This document shows, one piece after another, positions 1 through 5,487 of a stretch of 8,688 nt of DNA. The notes under the pieces are model-generated. The model worked only from the letters and a program-made list of their open reading frames with translations. It was not told where the DNA came from and did not search any database. This DNA comes from Helicobacteraceae bacterium (GTDB taxonomy: Bacteria; Campylobacterota; Campylobacteria; Campylobacterales; Sulfurimonadaceae): assembly GCA_030596305.1 (NCBI GenBank), contig JAUVKK010000030.1, forward strand, positions 1-8,688, written 5' to 3'. Every line of letters begins with the position of its first letter. The first letter of the stretch is position 1. The translations under genes and the position numbers were made by a program.

Positions 1-1026
1 GTTATGCTTGTCGGTATGCTGTTTATGGCGTTTTACTACTTCCAGGCAACAGGTCAATGGAGCTTCTCACTACTTGAATGGTACCGTCTGATCCTGCCTG
101 AGAACATTCAGTACTGGTTATTTGTAGCATTCTTCTTTGGTTTCGCGATCAAGGTTCCGATGTTCCCATTCCATACATGGTTGCCATACGCTCACGGTCA
201 GGCACCGACTATCGGTTCTGTGATCCTTGCAGCGGTACTGCTTAAGATGGGTACGTACGCGTTTATCCGTTTCTCACTGCCGTTGTTCCCGGACGCGTCA
301 GTGTTCTTTATGTATCCGGTCGCCATATTGGCGATCATTATGATCATCTACACAGCGATGGTCGCATACGCTCAGAAAGATATCAAACAGGTTGTTGCAT
401 ACTCTTCAGTATCACACATGGGTGTTATCATTCTTGGTACTTTCGCACTTAATGTTGAAGGTATTACAGGTTCTGTATTCTTGATGATCGCACACGGTAT
501 TGTTTCAGGTGCACTCTTCTTGCTTGTCGGTGTTATCTATGACCGTCGTCATACTAAACTGATGAGTGAGTTCGGCGGACTTGCACATATCATGCCAAAA
601 TACGCAGTAATCTTCGGAATCATGATGATGGCATCTGTGGGTCTTCCATTGACGATCAACTTCGTTGGTGAGTTCCTTTCACTTCTTGGATTCTACAAGC
701 AGTCTCATATGATGACACTACTTGCAGGAACAGCGATCATTGTTGGTGCTATCTATATGTTGGCAGCGTACAAAAAAGCATTCTTCGGTAACGTCACTAA
801 AGTAGAGAACGAAAACCTTAAAGATCTGAACAAGACTGAACTTCTTGGTCTTATTCCATTGACGATCATTGCGATCTGGTTAGGAATTTATCCTAAGCCG
901 GTACTTGAGCCGATCAACAACTCTGTTGAGTCTGTTGTTCAGCTTATGCACGACAAAGCGATCTCAGCCGAAGCAAAATCGGTGATCCCGTCTATCGCAA
1001 AATTTGAAACTCCGGAGGCACACTAA
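1..1026 (+). CDS. nuoM: NADH-quinone oxidoreductase subunit M (NuoM), 5' end outside window
   Basis: This is the C-terminal part of an antiporter-like, proton-pumping membrane subunit of respiratory complex I. The frame is open through the first base, so the true start lies upstream; the ATG at 4 is internal. Counting from that Met, K50 (in AIKVPMFPFHTWLP), K81 (in LLKMGTYAF) and E223 (in NFVGEF) have the same spacing as the E. coli NuoM channel residues K234, K265 and E407. The glutamate equivalent to E144 would lie outside the window. The conserved KQVVAYSSVSHMG stretch is at about 128-140. The protein is almost entirely hydrophobic helices with a short polar C-terminal tail. The TAA at 1024-1026 shares its last base with the nuoN ATG, which indicates translational coupling within the nuo operon. 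The alternative, an Mrp or hydrogenase antiporter subunit, is unlikely because nuoN follows directly. Confidence 0.95.
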   Translation, partial: VMLVGMLFMAFYYFQATGQWSFSLLEWYRLILPENIQYWLFVAFFFGFAIKVPMFPFHTWLPYAHGQAPTIGSVILAAVLLKMGTYAFIRFSLPLFPDASVFFMYPVAILAIIMIIYTAMVAYAQKDIKQVVAYSSVSHMGVIILGTFALNVEGITGSVFLMIAHGIVSGALFLLVGVIYDRRHTKLMSEFGGLAHIMPKYAVIFGIMMMASVGLPLTINFVGEFLSLLGFYKQSHMMTLLAGTAIIVGAIYMLAAYKKAFFGNVTKVENENLKDLNKTELLGLIPLTIIAIWLGIYPKPVLEPINNSVESVVQLMHDKAISAEAKSVIPSIAKFETPEAH

Positions 1027-2528
1027 TGTTAGAAGCAGTTAACGTCTCATTGGCTTCATTAAATGTTGCAACACTGGTACCGATGACTATTGCAGTTGTC
1101 GGTGCACTTGCTATTATTGTTATTGATCTTATTAAAGGCGGTTTAGACAAATCGCTTTATGTGATGATAGCAATGCTATTTTTACTACTTGACCTTGGTG
1201 CTGTTATGGGTTCTGCAGGTGTATTTGCTGCGAACGGAACACAACTAGGTTTCTTTGATGTTATGTTGATCGATGGTCTTGCCATTTTGGCACAGCTGGT
1301 GATCGTTGTAGCATCTATGATGTTTATTCCACTGGCATTGACATCAAAACGTTTCCATGAGTTCTCTTACCCAGAGTTCTTTGCGCTCTTCTTGTTCATG
1401 ATCGCAGGCTTCCAGTTTATGGTTGCATCTGACAACCTTATCCTGATCTTTGTTGGTCTTGAGACAGCATCGTTGGCACTTTACCCAATGATCGCACTTC
1501 ACAACCGCAGCAAGTCATTTGAAGCAGCTGTGAAGTACTTTACTATGGGTGCATTGGCAGCAGGACTGTTTGCCTTTGGTTCAATGGTACTTTACGCGCT
1601 TACAGGTTCAGTTGAGATCCATCAGATCGCTAGTGTACTTGCAGCAGACAACTATGCAAATATGGGTTATGTACTTGTTGGTACTGTTTTCTTGTTTGCG
1701 TCATTTGCTTTCAAACTTTCACTGGTACCGTTTCATACATGGACACCGGACGTATATGAAGGTTCTTCGGCAGCATTAGCCGGGTACATGTCAATCGTAC
1801 CTAAGATCGCTGGTTTTGTTGTTGCAATGCGTCTCTTTGAGTTCCTTATCCATTCAGGTGTCATCTGGTTGGAAGTAGTACTGTATGCGATGGTCGTTAT
1901 TACAATGACTGCAGCAAACATCTGGGCGATTGTCCAAAATGATGTTAAACGTATGCTTGCATACTCTTCAGTATCGCACGCTGGTTTTGTAATGTCTGCT
2001 ATTCTTATCGGTACAACACAGGCAAATACAGGACTGTTCCTCTACTGGGCACTGTTCAGTTTTGCTAACCTTGGAGCCTTCACCATGTTATGGGTAAGTC
2101 GCCAAAAAGTACTGTTGCCAGGTCAAAGTTCAGATCACCCGTTTGAGAAGTTCTCTGGTATGTTCCAGACATCACCTATTCAAGCAACATTGATGGCACT
2201 ATTTATGTTAACACTGGCAGGAATGCCACCATTTGCTCTTTTCTGGGGTAAGCTTTACCTTATCGGTGCAGCTGTAAGCGGTGGGTTTACTGTCCTAGCA
2301 TTGATCATGGCACTTAACTCAGCTGTTGCTGGTTACTACTATATCAAGTTGATCGTCTATATGTTTATGAGAGAGCCTGTTAATGCTGATCAGGACTATC
2401 TTGTTAATGCATCTACATCACTTAAGACTATTGTAGGAATGGCAGCATTTGCTTCTCTGTTCCTCTTCTTAGCTGTAAGCCCGATGATCGAATTTATCGG
2501 TGGCTTTGTCTACAACTCAGGATACTAA
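1026..2528 (+). CDS. nuoN: NADH-quinone oxidoreductase subunit N (NuoN)
   Basis: This is a complete 500-residue polytopic membrane subunit of complex I (E. coli NuoN is about 485). It is one of the three antiporter-like subunits thought to move protons during NADH:quinone electron transfer. The charged residues in the membrane are all present: E146 (GLETASL), K230 (FAFKLSLVPFHTW), K260 (VPKIAGF) and K409 (FWGKLYL). They match E. coli E133, K217, K247 and K395 at a near-constant offset of 13-14. The family stretch KRMLAYSSVSHAG is at about 308-320. The start ATG overlaps the nuoM stop by one base, and the purine-rich GGAGGC just upstream, inside nuoM, can serve as ribosome binding site. It is the last gene of the nuo cluster here, because a hairpin and an unrelated gene follow. 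Confidence 0.96.
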   Translation: MLEAVNVSLASLNVATLVPMTIAVVGALAIIVIDLIKGGLDKSLYVMIAMLFLLLDLGAVMGSAGVFAANGTQLGFFDVMLIDGLAILAQLVIVVASMMFIPLALTSKRFHEFSYPEFFALFLFMIAGFQFMVASDNLILIFVGLETASLALYPMIALHNRSKSFEAAVKYFTMGALAAGLFAFGSMVLYALTGSVEIHQIASVLAADNYANMGYVLVGTVFLFASFAFKLSLVPFHTWTPDVYEGSSAALAGYMSIVPKIAGFVVAMRLFEFLIHSGVIWLEVVLYAMVVITMTAANIWAIVQNDVKRMLAYSSVSHAGFVMSAILIGTTQANTGLFLYWALFSFANLGAFTMLWVSRQKVLLPGQSSDHPFEKFSGMFQTSPIQATLMALFMLTLAGMPPFALFWGKLYLIGAAVSGGFTVLALIMALNSAVAGYYYIKLIVYMFMREPVNADQDYLVNASTSLKTIVGMAAFASLFLFLAVSPMIEFIGGFVYNSGY

Positions 2529-2544
2529 GCTTTAGTACCCTTTT

Positions 2545-2566
2545 CTGTGAGAGTTCGCTCTCATAG
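2545..2566 (+). terminator. UUCG-loop hairpin after nuoN
   Basis: A 9-base-pair stem, with one G-U pair, closes a TTCG tetraloop at 2554-2557. The core is TGAGAG-TTCG-CTCTCA at 2548-2563. It starts 17 bases after the nuoN stop and is followed by a pyrimidine-rich run (TCTCTCTTCTCTCT) rather than a pure T tract. The position and the stable loop suggest a factor-independent terminator or 3'-end stabiliser for the nuo transcript. The broken T tract keeps confidence moderate. Confidence 0.6.
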
Positions 2567-2603
2567 TCTCTCTTCTCTCTACTTTTCATTCTCTCTTTTT
2601 GTG

Positions 2604-2609
2604 TATAGT
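2604..2609 (+). promoter_or_regulatory. Candidate -10 element for the DUF1439/SMR unit
   Basis: TATAGT lies just after a T-rich stretch (about 2590-2600) and 24 bases before the ATG at 2634. A T-rich tract plus a good -10 and no clear -35 is the usual look of a housekeeping promoter in Campylobacterota. Its place between the nuo hairpin and the next gene supports a separate transcription unit. It is one short motif in AT-rich DNA, so confidence is limited. Confidence 0.4.
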
Positions 2610-2633
2610 TAGACTTACAAATAAGGAAGTATC

Positions 2634-3158
2634 ATGCGCTTAATTTTCCTATCTCTTTTAGCCTTTAGTTCGCTTTTTGCCGTTAAGTATGACTACACAA
2701 TTACAGAACCTGTTTTACAGGAGCGAATGCAAAAAGAGTTTCCTATTGTCCATAAAACAATGTTTTTGACCTTTCATGTCTCTGATCCTGTATTACATCT
2801 AGATGGTAGAGAACAGCGCTTTAATTTCACAGGTCAGTTGAAGATCCCTAATATACAAGATGAGAGAGGCAAGGCTGTAAATGCAGTTGTAAGTGTTTCA
2901 TCACGTATTGCCTATACAAAAGGCGGTAATCTCTATCTTAGAAAGATCAAAGTGGTAGACATTAAAAGCAAGTACATCGGTAAAGATATGAAGTCAATGT
3001 TATATGGGACGATGGATGAGATGTTAAATGAGTATTTTAAGTTACGGCCTGTCTACTCTCTTGAGAAAGAGAAGGGGATGGTTGGAGCAGCAGTTAACTC
3101 AATTCAAAATGTTGTTATCGTCAAAGATGGCCTGAAGATCATCTTTAATGTAGGATAG
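2634..3158 (+). CDS. Exported DUF1439 (YceB-like) protein of unknown function
   Basis: This is a 174-residue protein with a short, clear signal peptide (hydrophobic residues 3-15, likely cut after LFA at about 16). The mature part should be periplasmic or envelope-associated. Its pattern resembles E. coli YceB and DUF1439: YTITEP right after the signal, GRE at 58-60 followed by a beta-rich stretch ending FTGQLKIP, then YLRKIKVVD at 101-109, and NEYFKLRPVYSL near the C-terminus. YceB is a lipoprotein, but no lipobox cysteine is present here, so this form should be soluble or peripherally bound. The molecular function of the family is not established. The start is supported by AAGGA at 2624-2628, five bases before the ATG. 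The stop codon lies within the TAGGGAG Shine-Dalgarno of the next gene, 9 bases away, so it is probably cotranscribed with the SMR pair. The family call rests on remembered sequence patterns. Confidence 0.7.
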   Translation: MRLIFLSLLAFSSLFAVKYDYTITEPVLQERMQKEFPIVHKTMFLTFHVSDPVLHLDGREQRFNFTGQLKIPNIQDERGKAVNAVVSVSSRIAYTKGGNLYLRKIKVVDIKSKYIGKDMKSMLYGTMDEMLNEYFKLRPVYSLEKEKGMVGAAVNSIQNVVIVKDGLKIIFNVG

Positions 3159-3167
3159 GGAGCTTAT

Positions 3168-3494
3168 ATGAGTACTGCGTGGATATATCTACTAGTGGCT
3201 GGCGTCTTAGAGTGGGGCTGGCCGGTTGGATTGAAACTGGGTAAAACAGATGAGGGCATTCATTGGGGTTGGTTGAGCTTTGCAGGTATTACGATGGTTG
3301 CAAGTGGGGCACTGTTGATGTTGGCACAGCGTGAGATCCCAATGGGAACAGCCTATGCTGTCTGGACTGGTATCGGTTCTGTTGGTGCTTTTATACTGGG
3401 TATCCTGCTCTTTAGAGAGTCTGCTGCGATGAAACGCTTTCTCTTTGTCGGTCTTATTGTTGCCGGCATTATTGGGCTCAAGCTCTCCTCTTAA
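3168..3494 (+). CDS. SMR-family transporter, SugE/Gdx type, first of a tandem pair
   Basis: This 108-residue inner-membrane protein with four helices has the normal length for small multidrug resistance proteins, which dimerise and exchange protons for cationic substrates. The essential TM1 glutamate is E15, in the context EWGWPVGLK. The SugE/Gdx signature GTAYAVWTGIG starts at 60. Residues equivalent to the guanidinium-site positions of Gdx proteins (E13, W16, S42, Y59, W62 in SugE numbering) are all present as E15, W18, S46, Y63 and W66. Guanidinium or small quaternary cation export is therefore plausible, but the substrate is an inference. Lys and Arg are concentrated in loops 1 and 3 (K23, K26, R83, K89, R90) against R55 and K105 on the other side, which suggests one fixed orientation. 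The ATG follows TAGGGAG at 3156-3162. The next gene is a diverged copy 9 bases downstream. Confidence 0.88.
   Translation: MSTAWIYLLVAGVLEWGWPVGLKLGKTDEGIHWGWLSFAGITMVASGALLMLAQREIPMGTAYAVWTGIGSVGAFILGILLFRESAAMKRFLFVGLIVAGIIGLKLSS
3339..3367 (+). repeat. 29-base block shared by the two SMR genes (second copy 3669-3697)
   Basis: Positions 3339-3367 and 3669-3697 are identical over 29 bases, although the flanking parts of the two genes differ at many third codon positions. The block encodes the loop 2/TM3 signature around PMGTAYAVWT. It is the most conserved trace of the tandem duplication and may have been kept alike by gene conversion. Confidence 0.75.
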
Positions 3495-3503
3495 AGGCTA
3501 ACG

Positions 3504-3827
3504 ATGGCATGGATATATCTCTTATTGGCAGGGGTCTTCGAATGGGGTTGGCCTATTGGTCTGAAGCTGGGGGTCACGGCAACGGGTTATGATCTTCTAT
3601 GGCTTTCATTTGCCGGCGTTGCAATGTTTACCAGCGGCTATCTTCTGCTCTTGGCGCAACGGACAATACCAATGGGAACAGCCTATGCTGTCTGGACAGG
3701 AATAGGCGCAGTAGGTACCTTTTTATTAGGGATCTTATTCTTTGGTGATGCAGCTACGTTACAGCGTTTCTTTTTTATAGGATTGATTGTAGTAGGTATC
3801 GTCGGACTGAAAATGGCTTCTAAATAG
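3504..3827 (+). CDS. SMR-family transporter, SugE/Gdx type, second of a tandem pair
   Basis: This 107-residue, four-helix SMR protein is paralogous to the gene just upstream and probably forms a heterodimer with it, as in pairs such as YkkCD and EbrAB. The TM1 glutamate is E13, in EWGWPIGLK, and GTAYAVWTGIG starts at 58. The Gdx-site equivalents E13, W16, S44, Y61 and W64 are all kept. Positive charges are balanced or slightly the reverse of the partner: K21 and R88 in loops 1 and 3, but R53, K103 and K107 in loop 2 and the C-terminus. This fits an opposite membrane orientation. The ATG follows AAAGG at 3493-3497, which overlaps the stop of the first copy, so translation is probably coupled. 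The gene ends 17 bases from the convergent ispE stop. The substrate is not shown by the sequence. Confidence 0.88.
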   Translation: MAWIYLLLAGVFEWGWPIGLKLGVTATGYDLLWLSFAGVAMFTSGYLLLLAQRTIPMGTAYAVWTGIGAVGTFLLGILFFGDAATLQRFFFIGLIVVGIVGLKMASK

Positions 3828-3844
3828 AAATAGTTAGAAGCTAT
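3813..3844. terminator. Inverted repeat at the SMR/ispE convergence, possible two-way terminator
   Basis: GCTTCTAA (3816-3823) and TTAGAAGC (3834-3841) are perfect inverted copies around a 10-base loop. The stem extends to 3813-3844 with one G-U pair. It contains the SMR stop codon and ends next to the ispE stop at 3845-3847. Reading the minus strand, a short T run (four bases) follows the stem, so it fits termination of the ispE transcript best; the plus-strand tail is only weakly T-rich. An alternative stem, GAAATAG (3827-3833) with CTATTTC (3845-3851), competes with it. Confidence 0.5.
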
Positions 3845-4615
3845 CTATTTCATCAAAATAAAAAAGCTGCTGCCGCTGCCGGAAAAGAACCATCCCTCTT
3901 TATACTGCTTTTCAAGTTGAGGATAGAGCAAAAGTGCTGGTTCAAAAAGATCATTAGCCTCTTTAGGTGTCATTGTTTTGAGTGCGTCTATAGAGGAGAT
4001 ATTTGAGAGTCTCTCTGCTTCGCTTACTGTTAGCTCTTTGTAAAAGTGCTCACGAAACCCCTGATAGACCTTAGGTGTTGAGATCTCTATATTCGGTGTC
4101 ACTGTCTTTATGTTTAGGGCAGGTTCATCAAAGGCTTGCACTACCTCTCCGATACCTGAGACATTGGCACTTTGATAACCGTAGACAAAGAAGGGAACAT
4201 CTGCACCTACCTTAGAGCCGATAGAAGCTAATTCATCACGACTTAGACCAAGATGCAGGACCTCGTTACACATCAATAGATAGGTTGCAGCATCTGAGCT
4301 GCCGCCGCCTAAACCGGCAAAAGAGGGGATCTGTTTTTCAACTCTGATGGCATGGCTCTGCATCAGTCGTTCAAGAGGCTCAGACTTGGTCACTTCCAAG
4401 AGAGCGGCATAGGCTTTATAGATGGTGTTCTGTTTTGTCTCACAGTTGAAGGCCCCCTCTATGACAAAGTCATTATTCTCTTTAGAGATGAAGGTAAGTG
4501 TGTCATAGAGGTTGTTCACCAAGACAAAGCGTGAGAGGATCTCATGGTAGTCACCGCGCTTACCGGTGATTTTTAAAAAGATATTGACTTTTGCGTAGGC
4601 TTTATAACTCTTCAT
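3845..4615 (-). CDS. ispE: 4-diphosphocytidyl-2-C-methyl-D-erythritol kinase (IspE)
   Basis: This cytosolic GHMP-family kinase phosphorylates the 2-hydroxyl of CDP-methylerythritol with ATP in the MEP pathway to isopentenyl diphosphate. At 256 residues it is slightly shorter than E. coli IspE (about 283). The N-terminal AYAKVNIFLKI carries K9, and GADVPFF carries D139; these match the catalytic Lys10 and Asp141 of E. coli. The glycine-rich ATP loop IPSFAGLGGGSSDAA is at 96-110, and the C-terminal GHMP motif FSGSGSSFF is at 244-252. The start overlaps the end of truB by 14 bases with only a weak ribosome binding site (GAGTGAGT), which points to translational coupling. In C. jejuni and H. pylori, as I recall, csrA lies just upstream of ispE; here nothing separates it from truB. 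Confidence 0.95.
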   Translation of the reverse strand: MKSYKAYAKVNIFLKITGKRGDYHEILSRFVLVNNLYDTLTFISKENNDFVIEGAFNCETKQNTIYKAYAALLEVTKSEPLERLMQSHAIRVEKQIPSFAGLGGGSSDAATYLLMCNEVLHLGLSRDELASIGSKVGADVPFFVYGYQSANVSGIGEVVQAFDEPALNIKTVTPNIEISTPKVYQGFREHFYKELTVSEAERLSNISSIDALKTMTPKEANDLFEPALLLYPQLEKQYKEGWFFSGSGSSFFILMK

Positions 4616-5459
4616 CTAGACTCACTCTGTTTAAAAGATAGTGGACACCCTCATCGTCGAATTCAAAGATAGAGATACTCTCCCCATTGTCGATCCAGTA
4701 TGTCCCGTTCTCAGTGATTTCAAAGTCGTCTCTGAGAAGCTTCTGTCCTAAGAGTATAGTACTTCTCTCTTTGGTGTAGACATTTTGTGGCATATTGAGA
4801 CATTTTTTGATGTCAAGGGCCTTTTCGTCTTCAAAATGAAACTGCCCCTCATTGAGACGTTCCAGGGCAGAGAGAATCCCACCTTGCATGCCAAGTCTCT
4901 CAGCTATCATCCGTCCAAGTGAACGGATGTAGGTCCCTTCGGAGACAGTGGACTCGAAAGTGACAAAGGGGTGGCAGTAGTGTAGAAACTTCATCTCATA
5001 GATGGTTGAGTGTATGGTGTTGAGTTTGACCTCTTTGCCTTCGCGTGCCAGATCATAGGCGCGTCTCCCATCGATCTTTTTGGCACTGAAGATAGGCGGG
5101 TAATACTCAAGTTCACCCTCTAAAGAGTGAATTGCCTTTTTTATCTTCTCTTCGTCCAGAGCAGCAAGATCATCGATCTGCTTGACCATCTCTATATCAA
5201 GAGAGTCAGAGTGTGCTCCCAGCCATAGGGTTGCACGATAACGCTTGGGGGTTTTATTTAAAAAGCGAAAGAGGGAGGTGTATTTTCCAAATGCAACGAT
5301 CAAAACACCTTTTGCAAAAGGGTCCAAGGTGCCTGAAAAGCCGGCTTTGGCCGCGTTGTACTTCCATTTGAGTCTGGAGAGGTACTGGTTTGAGCCGATG
5401 TTGGAAGGTTTATACGCCACAAAAAGGCGGTCGATATTATCTCGTTTCTTTTTTGCCAT
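4602..5459 (-). CDS. truB: tRNA pseudouridine(55) synthase (TruB)
   Basis: This enzyme converts U55 in the T-loop of tRNAs to pseudouridine in the cytoplasm. At 285 residues it has a normal to short length for bacterial TruB. The catalytic aspartate is D46 in GFSGTLDPFAKGVL; the E. coli motif has a histidine where this has phenylalanine (position 41). Other family landmarks are KRYRATLWLG with Y74, YPPIFSAKKIDGRRAYDLAREG at 120-141, and GTYIRSLG with R179, matching the conserved Tyr76 and Arg181 region of E. coli. The C-terminal part after about residue 215 is poorly conserved and may act as a short RNA-binding tail. The gene starts 28 bases after the helicase stop and overlaps ispE, so the three genes probably share a transcript. 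No strong Shine-Dalgarno is visible before its ATG. Confidence 0.94.
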   Translation of the reverse strand: MAKKKRDNIDRLFVAYKPSNIGSNQYLSRLKWKYNAAKAGFSGTLDPFAKGVLIVAFGKYTSLFRFLNKTPKRYRATLWLGAHSDSLDIEMVKQIDDLAALDEEKIKKAIHSLEGELEYYPPIFSAKKIDGRRAYDLAREGKEVKLNTIHSTIYEMKFLHYCHPFVTFESTVSEGTYIRSLGRMIAERLGMQGGILSALERLNEGQFHFEDEKALDIKKCLNMPQNVYTKERSTILLGQKLLRDDFEITENGTYWIDNGESISIFEFDDEGVHYLLNRVSLDEEL

Positions 5460-5487
5460 TATCTAATCTGTCTGTATATCAGTGTAT

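Noticed and set aside
1549..1921. Two frames of 76 and 62 residues inside nuoN, one on each strand
   Set aside because: nuoN is intact with all key residues, so these are chance open frames in other phases.
3159..3167. Possibility of a guanidine riboswitch before the SMR pair
   Set aside because: Only 9 bases separate the genes, and the leader before the DUF1439 gene (about 20 bases from the predicted start) is too short for any known guanidine aptamer.
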